Shown here: positions 11,977-22,447 of the stretch, in pieces
Layout of the letters: each line of letters starts with the position of its first letter
Position numbering within the stretch: position 1 is the stretch's first letter
Origin: Bradyrhizobium manausense
Lineage (GTDB): Bacteria > Pseudomonadota > Alphaproteobacteria > Rhizobiales > Xanthobacteraceae
DNA: 64,000 bases
Assembly (NCBI RefSeq): GCF_018131105.1
Contig: NZ_JAFCJI010000001.1
Location: 1,922,001-1,986,000, forward strand
Reading direction: 5' to 3'
Notes under the pieces: model-generated
The model's database searches: none
Told to the model about the DNA's origin: nothing
What the model saw: the letters and a program-made list of their open reading frames with translations, nothing else
Program-made: the position numbers and the translations under genes

Positions 11977-13503
11977 ATGGCCGATCGATATTACGACAGA
12001 GCTCTTCCTTCCGATGACTATGGTCGCGGCGCCGATCAGCATGGGAGGGCAGATAACGACCCCTTGGCCGAACTCGCCCGCCTGATCGGGCAGACCGATC
12101 CGTTCGCAGCGCAGGGGCGTCCGGCCGCCGCGCAAGCGCCCGCGCAGACGTATCATGACGACGGCTACGCGCAGGACGACTACCAGCAAGACTACGCAGA
12201 GCAGCAGCCCACGGCGCCTCAGCCGGGACCGCCCTCATGGATGCGCCGTGCCAACGTGCAGCCGCAGCCGGCGCCCGAGCCTGAGTATCCCGCTGCCGTG
12301 AATCCGGTTCATCCGCTGCATCGTTATGCGGCCCAGCAGGTCGCGCCCGAGCCGCAGCATCATCAGCCGCAGCAGCAGGCCTATCAGGATCAGGCTTATC
12401 AGGATCAAGCCTACCATCAGGGGCAGGCCCAGCATCAAGCTTACGAAGAGCAGCCCGATCCGGCGCGCTATGATGATGCGCTGTACGGGCGGCTCGAGTC
12501 GGGCGAGCAGGATTTCCAGCGTGAGCCGGCCTATCCGGACGATCCGTACGCATTCCAGAGCGACTATCCCGAAGCCGATCTCGACGAGCCCCGGAAATCG
12601 CGCGGCGGCATGATGACGGTCGCGGCAATTCTCGCGCTCGCCGTCGTCGGAACCGGCGCAGCCTTCGCCTACAAGACCTATATCGGCTCGCCCCGCAGCG
12701 GTGAGCCGCCGATCATCAAGGCCGACAACACGCCGACCAAGATCGTGCCGGCGCCGACGGACTCCTCGGCCAAGGTGCCGGATCGCATGGTGAGCGGCGA
12801 CGGCAGCGAGAAGATCGTGCCGCGCGAAGAGGCGCCGGTCGACGTCAACGCCAAGGCGGCAGGTCCGCGCGTTGTGTTTCCGCCGCTGAATCCGAATGCG
12901 AACCCGCCGCCGGTTGCGAGCGTGTCGCCGTCCAACATTCCGCCATCGAATGCCGGTCCGATCCCGAGCAACGGGACGATGCCGAACAGCGCGCCGCGCG
13001 CGATCAAGACCGTGGCCGTGAAGGGTGACCAGACCGATAGCGCCGTGCCGCAAGGTGCTGCCCCGGCCCCGGCCAAGCCGGCCGCGCCCGCGAAGCCCGC
13101 CGCGGCCGTGCCGCACACACCGCCGAGTTCGGCCAATGCCAGCGCGAACCAGCCGCTCTCACTGGCGCCGCAGTCTGGTCAGGCCGAACCGCCGCAGCGG
13201 ATGGCTGCGACCAACCCGACTCAGATCGCTCCCGCGAGCAGTGGTGGCGGCTACGTCGTGCAGGTGTCTTCGCAGCAGAGCGAGGATAGCGCGCATGCCT
13301 CGTACCGGGTGCTCCAGAGCAAGTATGGCAGTGTGCTCGGCTCCCGCTCGCCCGTTATCAAGCGCGTCGATCTGACCGACAAGGGCAAGGGTATCGTTTA
13401 TCGCGCCTTCGCCGGGCCGTACGCCTCGGCCGACGAGGCGGTGCAGGCCTGCAACAATCTGAAGTCCGCTGGCCTGCCGTCCTGCTTCGTCCAGAGGAAT
13501 TAG
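11977..13503 (+). CDS. SPOR-domain inner-membrane protein
   Basis: A 508-residue protein with a cytoplasmic N-terminus rich in Gln, His, Tyr and Pro (residues about 50-170, with a YQDQA tandem repeat), one transmembrane helix near residues 210-230 (MMTVAAILALAVVGTGAAF), a long Pro/Ala linker and a C-terminal SPOR domain from about residue 425 (GGYVVQVSSQQSEDSAHASY). SPOR domains bind denuded glycan strands at the septum, so a role in cell division is likely. The ATG at 11977 is preferred to an upstream TTG because MADRYYD is the expected start and GAAGGG lies before it. It heads the run nagZ-remnant, scpA, scpB. Confidence 0.88.
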   Translation: MADRYYDRALPSDDYGRGADQHGRADNDPLAELARLIGQTDPFAAQGRPAAAQAPAQTYHDDGYAQDDYQQDYAEQQPTAPQPGPPSWMRRANVQPQPAPEPEYPAAVNPVHPLHRYAAQQVAPEPQHHQPQQQAYQDQAYQDQAYHQGQAQHQAYEEQPDPARYDDALYGRLESGEQDFQREPAYPDDPYAFQSDYPEADLDEPRKSRGGMMTVAAILALAVVGTGAAFAYKTYIGSPRSGEPPIIKADNTPTKIVPAPTDSSAKVPDRMVSGDGSEKIVPREEAPVDVNAKAAGPRVVFPPLNPNANPPPVASVSPSNIPPSNAGPIPSNGTMPNSAPRAIKTVAVKGDQTDSAVPQGAAPAPAKPAAPAKPAAAVPHTPPSSANASANQPLSLAPQSGQAEPPQRMAATNPTQIAPASSGGGYVVQVSSQQSEDSAHASYRVLQSKYGSVLGSRSPVIKRVDLTDKGKGIVYRAFAGPYASADEAVQACNNLKSAGLPSCFVQRN

Positions 13504-13548
13504 CGGCCGTTTCCTTGACCCCCTCCCGGGGCAGGGTTAATCGGCCCT

Positions 13549-13986
13549 ATGAGCACGCGGGCCTTCACTACCGGCGTATCCGGAACGGAACTGACCGCCG
13601 CTGGGCGGGCGTTTTACCGTGCCGAACGCCCATGGGACTTCATTCCCTTCAGGCTCAGCTTCGAGATTTCGACCCAAGTCACGATTCCTGTTGGGGAATT
13701 GACGGCGGCGCGGCTGATTGAGGCCGATCTCGCCGGTCTCAGCATTCCCGTGGATGGCGCCGCCGACCCGGTCCATCCCGTGACGACTTCTGCGACAATG
13801 ATTGCTCAGGTGATTCGCGGCGCAATCGGGTTCCAGGGTTTGTTAATGAGTCATGACGTGCCGATGAAGGCGCTGGCGGGAAGCATTGGCGAGCAAAATC
13901 GCGCCAGGTTCGCGGCCAGTACGCCGCGTCACAGCAATGACAATGCGCAACTGGACGCATTGACCGCAAACACGGCATCCGCATGA
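13549..13986 (+). pseudogene. nagZ: Internally deleted nagZ remnant, frame intact
   Basis: This 145-codon frame sits exactly where nagZ (beta-N-acetylhexosaminidase, about 340 residues) is expected between the SPOR gene and scpA. Residues 1-51 resemble the NagZ start (TRAFTTGVSGTELTAAGRAF, ERPWDFIPF), 52-69 resemble the later AARLIEADLAGL helix, and 72-120 resemble the segment near the C-terminus (PVTTSATMIAQVIRGAIGF, then GLLMSHDVPMKAL). The DQEGG and KHIPGHG blocks between them are missing and the nucleophile Asp of the usual MSDD motif reads His102. So glycosidase activity should be lost, yet the frame is open. Its stop overlaps the scpA start as ATGA, which may be why the frame survives. 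Confidence 0.8.
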
Positions 13987-14822
13987 CCGCAGAAATTCTA
14001 TCGTTTGAAACCGGGCGGCCCGCAGAGCTGGCCGAGGACGAACCGGCGCTGGTCGTCGACGTCGAGGGCTACGAGGGCCCGCTCGACCTGTTGCTCGCGC
14101 TGGCGCGTAACCAGAAGGTCGATCTCGCCAAGATCTCGATCCTGGCGCTGGCCGACCAGTATCTCCACTTCATCGAAGCCGCGCGAAAGATCCGGCTCGA
14201 GCTTGCCGCCGACTATCTGGTCATGGCGGCCTGGCTCGCCTTCCTGAAGTCGCGCCTGCTGCTGCCGGAGCCGCCGAGTGCGGACGGTCCGAGCGCCGAG
14301 GAAATGGCGACCGCGCTCGCCAATCGCCTTCGCCGTCTCGAGGCCATTCGTGAAGCGGCCAACCGGCTGATGAACCGTCAGCAATTGCTGCGCGACATTT
14401 TCCCGCGCGGCGAGCCCGAGCAGATCGCCGAGATCAGGCATCCGAAATACACCGCGACCCTTTACGACCTGCTCACGGCCTATGCCTCGCAGCGCCAGTC
14501 GCGCGTGCTCGCGAGCGTGCATCTGGCCAAGCGCACGGTGTGGTCGCTCGCCGAGGCCCGCGCCACGCTGGAGCGGCTGGTCGGCAGCATCACCGAGCAG
14601 GACGATTGGGGCGTGCTCGACGATTTCCTGGTCCGGCACGTTGCCGACCCGACGCAGCGCGCGACGGTGTTCGCCTCGAGCTTTGCCGCCGCGCTTGAGC
14701 TCGTGCGTGAAGGCCAGCTCGAACTGAACCAGAAAGAGGCGTTTGCGCCCATCTATTTCCGGAAGGGGCGCCCGAAACCGGTTCCGGACGCAGCTCCTGC
14801 GCCCGACGCGCCGGTCGCTTAA
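13983..14822 (+). CDS. scpA: Segregation and condensation protein A (kleisin)
   Basis: A 279-residue kleisin that bridges the heads of SMC and binds a ScpB dimer to condense and separate sister chromosomes. The N-terminal ScpA signature (GYEGPLDLLLALARNQKVDLAKISI) and the ADQYLHFIEAA and LELAADYLVMAAWLAFLKSRLLLP helices are clear; the C-terminal winged-helix region ends in a short Pro/Ala tail. The ATG overlaps the stop of the nagZ remnant by ATGA, indicating translational coupling, and scpB follows at once. Confidence 0.95.
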   Translation: MTAEILSFETGRPAELAEDEPALVVDVEGYEGPLDLLLALARNQKVDLAKISILALADQYLHFIEAARKIRLELAADYLVMAAWLAFLKSRLLLPEPPSADGPSAEEMATALANRLRRLEAIREAANRLMNRQQLLRDIFPRGEPEQIAEIRHPKYTATLYDLLTAYASQRQSRVLASVHLAKRTVWSLAEARATLERLVGSITEQDDWGVLDDFLVRHVADPTQRATVFASSFAAALELVREGQLELNQKEAFAPIYFRKGRPKPVPDAAPAPDAPVA

Positions 14823-14843
14823 GTGCAAGAAGGAGAAGCTGCC

Positions 14844-15596
14844 ATGGCAAGCCTGGCTGAAGTGCGGGTAGAAGAGGCCGAGCCGATGGAGAACGAGTCC
14901 CAGGCACGTCCCGAAGAATTGCGGCTGCTGGAAGCGCTGCTGTTTGCTTCGAATGAACCGCTGGATACGGCGACACTCGCCAAGCGCATGCCCGAGGGCG
15001 TCGACGTCAAGGCCGCGCTCGAGCAGCTTCAGGCCGATTATGCCTTGCGCGGCGTCAACCTCGTGCGGGTCGCCAACAAATGGACGTTCCGTACCGCCGG
15101 CGATCTCGCCTGGCTGATGACGCGCGAGAGCACCGAGACCCGCCGCCTGTCGCGTGCGGCCATCGAGGTGCTTGCGATTATCGCCTACCACCAGCCGGTG
15201 ACGCGTGCCGAGATCGAAGAGATCCGGGGCGTGGTGACCTCGAAGGGCACGCTCGACGTTCTGCTGGAGACCGGCTGGATCAAGCCGCGTGGCCGTCGCA
15301 AGACGCCCGGCCGTCCGCTGACTTTCGGAACCACCGAGGACTTCCTGTCGCAGTTTACCTTGGAACAGCTCGGCGATCTGCCGGGGCTCGAGGAGCTGAA
15401 GGGTACGGGCCTGCTGGATTCGCGTCTGCCGACCGGATTCAGCGTGCCGACACCGTCGGATGACCCGCAGCTCCGCGAAGATGAAGACCCCTTGGAACCG
15501 GGCGAGGACCTCGATCTGGCGCTGGCGCCTGCGGTCGAGCCCGAGGCGCCGCCGGAAGGTGGCAATGATGGCGGTGAGGGCGGCGGCGAGGAGTGA
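14844..15596 (+). CDS. scpB: Segregation and condensation protein B
   Basis: A 250-residue ScpB with two winged-helix domains (LRLLEALLFASNEPLD start; AAIEVLAIIAYHQPVTRAEIEEIRG in the second domain; GRRKTPGRPLTFGTTEDFL), followed by an acidic, Gly/Glu-rich tail. It dimerises on ScpA in the SMC-ScpAB condensin. The ATG at 14844 is preferred to the GTG at 14823 because AAGGAG ends about 9 bases before it. Between scpB and tatA lie about 160 bases, so the tat genes may have their own promoter. Confidence 0.95.
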   Translation: MASLAEVRVEEAEPMENESQARPEELRLLEALLFASNEPLDTATLAKRMPEGVDVKAALEQLQADYALRGVNLVRVANKWTFRTAGDLAWLMTRESTETRRLSRAAIEVLAIIAYHQPVTRAEIEEIRGVVTSKGTLDVLLETGWIKPRGRRKTPGRPLTFGTTEDFLSQFTLEQLGDLPGLEELKGTGLLDSRLPTGFSVPTPSDDPQLREDEDPLEPGEDLDLALAPAVEPEAPPEGGNDGGEGGGEE

Positions 15597-15760
15597 TCCC
15601 CGCCCTTTTGCGGGTCCCTGCGACCAGTTAACACTAGCAAGATTACGTAGTGCCAACAGCGAATTGGCGCTGCCTTGGTCCTTGTTTTTGAGGCCTGCGA
15701 AGCCTACGTTCCGGTCAAGATCGGCCGGGTCCCGGCCACGCGCGTTTGGAGGGTTGCAGG

Positions 15761-15994
15761 ATGGGTTCACTTAGCATTTGGCACTGGATCTTGGTGATCG
15801 CAGTGGTCCTGCTGTTGTTCGGCCGCGGCAAGATTTCGGATCTGATGGGCGACGTCGCTCAGGGCATCAAGGCCTTCAAGAAGGGCATGCAGGACGACGA
15901 CAAGCCCGCCGAGAAGCAGGAGCCCTCGAAGTCCATCGAGCACAATGCCGCGCCGACCGCGGCCCGATCCGACGTCGGCAGCAAGGCCGTCTGA
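15761..15994 (+). CDS. tatA: Sec-independent protein translocase TatA
   Basis: A 77-residue TatA with an N-terminal membrane helix ([19 protein letters not shown]), the FGRGK hinge, an amphipathic helix ([18 protein letters not shown]) and a charged tail. It polymerises to open the path for folded twin-arginine substrates. The ATG at 15761 is chosen over a TTG 15 bases upstream because GGAGGG lies 7 bases before it. It is the first gene of tatABC; tatB follows after 88 bases. Confidence 0.96.
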   Translation: MGSLSIWHWILVIAVVLLLFGRGKISDLMGDVAQGIKAFKKGMQDDDKPAEKQEPSKSIEHNAAPTAARSDVGSKAV

Positions 15995-16082
15995 GCCAGG
16001 AGCACGCGAGACGCGGGAAACGGACCCGATCCTGCGCGTGAGGGATTGGGCCGATCGTGGCTTCGCGTGAACGGAAGACGTC

Positions 16083-16616
16083 ATGTTCGACATCGGCTGG
16101 AGTGAGCTGGTTCTGATCGGGGTCGTGGCCTTGGTCGCCATTGGCCCGAAAGAGTTGCCGGGCGTGCTGCGCATGGTCGGCCAGTGGATGGGCAAGGCCC
16201 GCAAGATGGCCGCCGAATTCCAGGGGCAGTTCCAGGAAGCGATGCGCGAGGCCGAGATGGCCGACCTCAAGAAGAGCTTTGACGAGGTCAAGGAAGCCGC
16301 CTCCGGCTTCACCGGCGGCGGCCTGATGACCTCGCTCCAGAAGGACGTCAGCGACGCGCTGCGCATCGATGCGCTCGACAAGCCGGCCGAGACGTCCGCA
16401 ACGCCTGCGGTCGAACCGCCGGCAAGTCCGACGACACCGGAAGCCCCAACGCCTGAAACCTTCGTGGAAGCGGAAGCACATTCCGCCGTCGACGAACCGC
16501 TCGCGATTACCCGTGAGGTCGAGCAGACGCCGGTCGCGCAGGACACTCTTGCTCAGGACACTGTTGCTCAAGACACGGCGCCATCCGAAGCGATCAAGGA
16601 CGCCAAAGCGTCATGA
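16083..16616 (+). CDS. tatB: Sec-independent protein translocase TatB
   Basis: A 177-residue TatB with the family start [20 protein letters not shown] and the conserved GPKELPG hinge, a long amphipathic helix (about residues 25-70) and a Pro/Thr/Glu-rich tail containing three near-identical QDT(L/V)AQD-type units near residues 150-166. TatB and TatC form the receptor for twin-arginine signal peptides. Its stop overlaps the tatC start as ATGA. Confidence 0.96.
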   Translation: MFDIGWSELVLIGVVALVAIGPKELPGVLRMVGQWMGKARKMAAEFQGQFQEAMREAEMADLKKSFDEVKEAASGFTGGGLMTSLQKDVSDALRIDALDKPAETSATPAVEPPASPTTPEAPTPETFVEAEAHSAVDEPLAITREVEQTPVAQDTLAQDTVAQDTAPSEAIKDAKAS

Positions 16617-17425
16617 GCGACGCCGAAATCGAGGCCAGCAAAGCCCCGCTGATGGACCATCTGATCGAGCTGCGCTCGCGGCTCATCAAGGCGCTGCTCG
16701 GATTCGGCGTGGCCTTCATCCTCTGCTTCTTCTTCGCCAAGCAGATCTACAACGTGCTGGTCTGGCCGTTCGTGTGGGTCGCAGGCGCCGAGAATTCGAA
16801 ATTCATCTACACGGCGCTGCTGGAATATTTCATCACGCAGCTCAAGCTCGCGCTGTTCGGTGCCGGCTTCATCTCGTTCCCGATCGTTGCGACGCAGATT
16901 TACAAGTTCGTTGCACCCGGCCTCTACAAGCACGAGAAGCAGGCCTTCCTGCCGTATCTGGTCGCGACTCCGTTCTTCTTCGTGCTGGGCGCGGCGCTGG
17001 TCTATTTCGTCGTGCTGCCGATGCTGGTGCGCTTCTCTCTCGGCATGCAGCAGATGGGCGGCGACGAGACGGCGCAGATCCAGCTTCTGCCCAAGGTCGG
17101 CGAATATCTGTCGCTGATGATGTCGCTGATCTTCGCTTTCGGCATCGCCTTCCAGCTTCCGGTGATCCTGACGCTGCTCGGTCGCGTCGGCATCATCACC
17201 TCAAAGATGCTGCGCGAAAAGCGCCGCTACTTCATCGTTCTGGCTTTCATCATCGCAGCAGTCCTGACGCCGCCGGACATCCTCAGCCAGTGCTCGCTCG
17301 CAATCCCCTTGCTTGCGCTCTACGAAGGCTCGATCATCTCGGTGTCGATGGTGGAGAAGAAGGCGGCTGCCGCGAAGGCCGCCACCGGCACGGACGTGTC
17401 GACGCCCGCCAATCCGGCGGAGTAG
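16613..17425 (+). CDS. tatC: Sec-independent protein translocase TatC
   Basis: A 270-residue membrane protein with six predicted helices and TatC hallmarks: the N-terminal [17 protein letters not shown] segment that binds the twin-arginine motif, [17 protein letters not shown], and the [11 protein letters not shown] and [21 protein letters not shown] segments. It is coupled to tatB by a four-base overlap. A probable client encoded in the same window is the TRRSFIAAS-start protein near 47 kb. Confidence 0.97.
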   Translation: MSDAEIEASKAPLMDHLIELRSRLIKALLGFGVAFILCFFFAKQIYNVLVWPFVWVAGAENSKFIYTALLEYFITQLKLALFGAGFISFPIVATQIYKFVAPGLYKHEKQAFLPYLVATPFFFVLGAALVYFVVLPMLVRFSLGMQQMGGDETAQIQLLPKVGEYLSLMMSLIFAFGIAFQLPVILTLLGRVGIITSKMLREKRRYFIVLAFIIAAVLTPPDILSQCSLAIPLLALYEGSIISVSMVEKKAAAAKAATGTDVSTPANPAE

Positions 17426-17465
17426 GGCGCTTTCGTTCTATCATCTCGCTGCACAGCCCATGATT

Positions 17466-18894
<1,429 letters not shown>

Positions 18895-18989
18895 AGCGCG
18901 TTGCCCGATGTTGCGGCAGAAACGTTTGGTTGCGAAGATCGGGCGGCCGGCTATCCTGACGGCTGTCCGCGAACGCGAAACCACCGTCC

Positions 18990-19355
18990 ATGGCCTTGCA
19001 CCGCGATATCTTCTGGATCGGCCGACAATGGGCGGTAACCGGCGCCGGTATTCAGGCGGTCGATCAACGCTTGCGTGGCGTACTTGATATCGACATCGCG
19101 CGGCTCTGGGACGACGCACTCATTCAAGGCCGCCGAGCGAAGGCCGGCGTCAACGTCGCGGATTTTGACGAGGCCGTGACGGTGGCACGTGCACGCTATC
19201 CGCAGACGCCTGCGGCGGAGCCGTTGATCGCGCAACTCGAAGCGCTCGGCGTGATCGAAACATCGCCTATTACGAGTCCGGTCGTGCCAGCGATGCAGTT
19301 GCGCGCGGAGGGCAGGCTGGCGCGCTTCCTGCCGCAATGGCGAGTCCGCCGCTAA
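18990..19355 (+). CDS. Conserved-looking hypothetical protein
   Basis: A 121-residue soluble protein with no signal peptide or membrane segment and no domain I recognise. It has normal high-GC codon use, begins MALHRDIFWIGRQWAVTGAG and ends in a basic QWRVRR tail. It lies between serS and the leftward Cys-rich gene, convergent with the latter with only five bases between stops. Its length and codon bias favour a real gene. Confidence 0.7.
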   Translation: MALHRDIFWIGRQWAVTGAGIQAVDQRLRGVLDIDIARLWDDALIQGRRAKAGVNVADFDEAVTVARARYPQTPAAEPLIAQLEALGVIETSPITSPVVPAMQLRAEGRLARFLPQWRVRR

Positions 19356-19370
19356 GCGTTTCAGAAACGC
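19356..19370. terminator. 15-base palindrome at a convergent junction
   Basis: GCGTTTC-A-GAAACGC forms seven-base arms around one base and covers the stop codon of the leftward gene at 19361-19363. There is no T-run, so termination is only suggested by its place between two converging genes. Confidence 0.35.
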
Positions 19371-20119
19371 ATCCGGCTTGGATCGTTTGGCCAGATCCGG
19401 AAATAGCTTTTCAGGTCGTCCGCGTGTGAGCGCCGTCGCGTCGGCTCGCAACCGTGACGCGTCGCGACCGTGCCGTGTCCGCAGTCACGTGGCCACGCGT
19501 CCGACGGCAATTTCGACGAAGTATCGACGTCCGGACTTGCTGCAGCCGTGACGCACGAGGCATCGCGCGGACAGCGTTTGGGCACGCATTTGCCGCGCGC
19601 GAATTCGAGATCGTAGACCTGCCCGGACATCGTGACCTGGCCGATGCAGAGGCACTCGCCGGCGACCGTCATCTGACCGCCGAGGCAGTTGTCAGCATTG
19701 CTGCGCACGCAGGTGCCGCCCGTATCGGCGCCCGCCGGTATCAACCGGAAGCCGGCCGGGCAGGTGCATTGTCCACCGCTCGCACTGCCGCCGTTGCAAG
19801 TGACGGTGATCGGCGTCCGCGGCAGAGTGGGGGGCGGCGTGACGTCGACAATGCAAGTGCCGCCCTCGACATGTGAGTTCGGCGGGCATGCCAGTGGTGG
19901 AGGTGCCGCGCTTGTCTCTGCCGGGACGGGAGGCGTGTTCGGCTCCGGCGCTGCCGTGAGTTGGGCGGATGTATCGGGGGCCGACCTGGCGACACAGATG
20001 CCGTTGCGGAACTCCTGCCAGGGAAAGCAGCGGTCCGTAGGTCCAAAATCTCGCGCCCGACCGGCGCCTGCTATGCAGAGGGCAAGACCGATGAGGATTG
20101 CGGTTGAAAAGCGGGTCAT
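19361..20119 (-). CDS. Secreted cysteine-rich hypothetical protein
   Basis: A 252-residue protein with a signal peptide (MTRFSTAILIGLALCIAGAGRA) and a mature part built from short Cys-rich, EGF/keratin-like units: CPPNSHVEGGTCIVD, CNGGSASGGQCTCPAGFR, CLGGQMTVAGECLCIGQ and CPRDASCVT, separated by Pro/Ala linkers. Such units occur in bacterial surface or periplasmic proteins, but I cannot assign a function. An alternative ATG 12 bases upstream exists; 20119 gives the cleaner signal peptide. The intergenic region to surE (about 180 bases) is divergent and must carry both promoters. Confidence 0.8.
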   Translation of the reverse strand: MTRFSTAILIGLALCIAGAGRARDFGPTDRCFPWQEFRNGICVARSAPDTSAQLTAAPEPNTPPVPAETSAAPPPLACPPNSHVEGGTCIVDVTPPPTLPRTPITVTCNGGSASGGQCTCPAGFRLIPAGADTGGTCVRSNADNCLGGQMTVAGECLCIGQVTMSGQVYDLEFARGKCVPKRCPRDASCVTAAASPDVDTSSKLPSDAWPRDCGHGTVATRHGCEPTRRRSHADDLKSYFRIWPNDPSRMRF

Positions 20120-20303
20120 TTCCGTGCCCAATCGCCTGAAAATGCGCCGGAAAAATAGGATGCGGCGTTGCGGTGCGGCAATGAGCTAGATCACAGACGG
20201 GGCCTCGGATTGCGCCAGCGGAATTCCCGCCTTTGCCCGGTTTGCCTGATTAACCGGAGCCGGATAAGACGGCCTGACCTAGGCTCAGGAATCGACCACC
20301 GGC

Positions 20304-21071
20304 ATGCGCATTCTCTGCACCAATGACGACGGCATCCATGCTCCCGGCCTCAAGGTCGTGGAGGAGATCGCGCGCGCGCTGTCCGATGACGTCTGGGTGG
20401 TGGCGCCCGAGCTCGATCAGTCCGGCGTGTCGCATTCGCTGTCGCTGAACGATCCCCTGCGGCTGCGCGACGTCGGGCCGCGGCACTTTGCGGTACGCGG
20501 CACGCCAACCGACTGCGTCATCATGGGCGCGCGCCACATCCTCGGCGCCAAGCTGCCCGATGTCGTGCTCTCAGGTGTCAACAAGGGCCGCAACGTTGCC
20601 GAGGACGTGATTTATTCCGGCACCATCGCCGGCGCGCTCGAAGGCACCATTCTGGGCATTCCGTCATTCGCGCTGTCGCAGGAGTTCAGCGTCGAGACGC
20701 GCGAGCGGCCGCCGTGGGACACTGCGCGCAAATTCGGTCCTGATATCCTGCGCAAGGTGATCAAGGCCGGCATCCCGAAGGACACAGTCATCAACGTCAA
20801 CTTTCCGGCCTGCGCGCCGGAGGACGTGCTCGGCATTCGCGTCACGCGACAGGGCAAGCGCAATCTCGGCTTCCTCAGGATCGACGAGCGCAGGGACGGC
20901 CGCAACAATCCCTATTTCTGGATTGGCTTCGAACGTGCGGCGATGATGGATACGCCGGCCGAAGGCACCGACCTCGCGGCGCTGCGCGAGCGCTACGTCT
21001 CGGTCACGCCGCTCCGGCTCGATCGCACCAATGAAGCCTTCTCGGAAGAGCTGAGCGCGACGCTGAAATAG
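20304..21071 (+). CDS. surE: 5'/3'-nucleotidase SurE
   Basis: A 255-residue nucleoside monophosphate phosphatase. Motifs: MRILCTNDDGIHAPGL with the metal ligands D8-D9, ELDQSGVSHSL with the Ser ligand, GTPTDCV and SGVNKGRN with the Asn ligand, and YSGTIAGALEG. SurE helps stationary-phase survival and lies next to pcm and an nlpD-like gene, the classic stress cluster. A receiver-domain gene is inserted on the other strand between surE and pcm. Confidence 0.96.
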   Translation: MRILCTNDDGIHAPGLKVVEEIARALSDDVWVVAPELDQSGVSHSLSLNDPLRLRDVGPRHFAVRGTPTDCVIMGARHILGAKLPDVVLSGVNKGRNVAEDVIYSGTIAGALEGTILGIPSFALSQEFSVETRERPPWDTARKFGPDILRKVIKAGIPKDTVINVNFPACAPEDVLGIRVTRQGKRNLGFLRIDERRDGRNNPYFWIGFERAAMMDTPAEGTDLAALRERYVSVTPLRLDRTNEAFSEELSATLK

Positions 21072-21074
21072 CGG

Positions 21075-21446
21075 CTAGTCGCCGCGAAGCGCGGCTTCGA
21101 TGGTCTTGCCCAGCGCATCCAGCTGAAACGGCTTCTGCAGCGCCGGCCGGTCACGATATTGCTCCGGCAGGCCCGATGAGCCGTAGCCGGTGGCGAAGAT
21201 GAAGGGGCAGCCCTTGGCCTTGATGACGTCGGCGACCGGCGAGATGACCTTGCCGTTGACGTTGACGTCGAGGATGGCGATGTCGAACTCGGTAGCCTGG
21301 GCGAGCCGCATCGCCTCGGTGATATCGCCGGCTTCGGCTGCGACCTTGTAGCCCAGCTCTTCCAGCATGTCCGCCACCATCATTCGGATCATCACCTCGT
21401 CTTCGACGAGGAATACAGAGCGGCCGGAAAGCCCTGTCGCGGTCAT
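21075..21446 (-). CDS. Single-domain response regulator (receiver only)
   Basis: A 123-residue CheY-like receiver with acidic pair in FLVEDEVMIR, phosphoacceptor Asp in IAILDVNVNG, and the Lys in LQKPF; it has no output domain. Such proteins in this group often take part in histidine-kinase relays or the general stress response. The ATG at 21446 is preferred because AAGGAC lies about 10 bases before it; ATGs further upstream add a tail without homology. It converges on surE with three bases between stops. Confidence 0.88.
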   Translation of the reverse strand: MTATGLSGRSVFLVEDEVMIRMMVADMLEELGYKVAAEAGDITEAMRLAQATEFDIAILDVNVNGKVISPVADVIKAKGCPFIFATGYGSSGLPEQYRDRPALQKPFQLDALGKTIEAALRGD

Positions 21447-21687
21447 TGTCGTTGAGTCCTTGCCCATTCCCGAAAACGTTCGCAGATAACACGAATCGAC
21501 GCAATGCGCGTTTCGGCCAACTGACACTTGAAAATGGCAGTCGCCGCTCGTCCGCTGCAAGCCGATTTGTGGTCAAATGCCAAGCCCGGAGGCTATCATG
21601 GGTTCCTGAGCAGGAACAAGATTCTGGCTTTCAGGCCTCGGCGCCAAAACCATCAACCCGCCCCCGGACGAGACGACAAAAGCAGAG

Positions 21688-22338
21688 ATGATCTCCAATC
21701 AGCCCCCGCCGGAAAAGATGATGTTTCAGCTCACGCTGAGGCGCCGCGGCATCAGCGACCAGACCGTGTTGCGAACCCTGGAAGAGGTGCCGCGCGAGCT
21801 GTTCGTCGAGGCGTCCGACCGCGACGGCGCGTACCGTGACAGCGCGCTGCCGATCGCCTGTGGGCAGACCATCAGCCAGCCTTTCGTCGTTGCCTACATG
21901 ACCGAGCAGCTTCAGCTCCAGAAGCAGCACCGCGTGCTCGAGATCGGTGCCGGCTCGGGCTATCAGGCCGCCGTGCTGTCGCGGCTGACGCGCGAAGTAC
22001 TGACGGTCGAGCGCTACCGCAAGCTGGCGGACGCCGCGCGCGCAAGACTCGAAAAGCTGGACTGTCACAATGTCGAGGTGATGCTCGGCGACGGCCTCAA
22101 TCTGCCTGCGAACATCGGTTCGTTCGATCGCATCATCGTCACTGCTGCGGTGGAGCAGATTCCGCAGAATCTGGTCGACCGGCTCGAACTCGGCGGCATC
22201 CTGATCGCACCGGTCGGCCCGCATCAGGGCGTACAGATGCTGACGCGCCTGATCCGCGGCGAAGCCGGGATCGAACGCAGGGAACTCGTCGAGGTCCGCT
22301 TCGTGCCGGCGCTCCCCGGTGTGGCGCGGGAGCTGTAG
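21688..22338 (+). CDS. pcm: Protein-L-isoaspartate O-methyltransferase
   Basis: A 216-residue SAM-dependent methyltransferase that repairs isoaspartyl residues in aged proteins. It shows the PCMT substrate motif ([20 protein letters not shown]), the SAM site [18 protein letters not shown] and [13 protein letters not shown]. It is encoded between surE and the NlpD-like gene, the standard neighbourhood. A short ORF start shift is possible but [14 protein letters not shown] reads well. Confidence 0.95.
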   Translation: MISNQPPPEKMMFQLTLRRRGISDQTVLRTLEEVPRELFVEASDRDGAYRDSALPIACGQTISQPFVVAYMTEQLQLQKQHRVLEIGAGSGYQAAVLSRLTREVLTVERYRKLADAARARLEKLDCHNVEVMLGDGLNLPANIGSFDRIIVTAAVEQIPQNLVDRLELGGILIAPVGPHQGVQMLTRLIRGEAGIERRELVEVRFVPALPGVAREL

Positions 22339-22447
22339 AATTCCGGATCGGCTGTGCATCCAACATCTTATTGGGAGGGTTAAGCCGTTATTTACTCGGC
22401 ACGTGTTTACTTAAAAGACGAGTTCTGTTGCGTACGAGTGAGTAACC

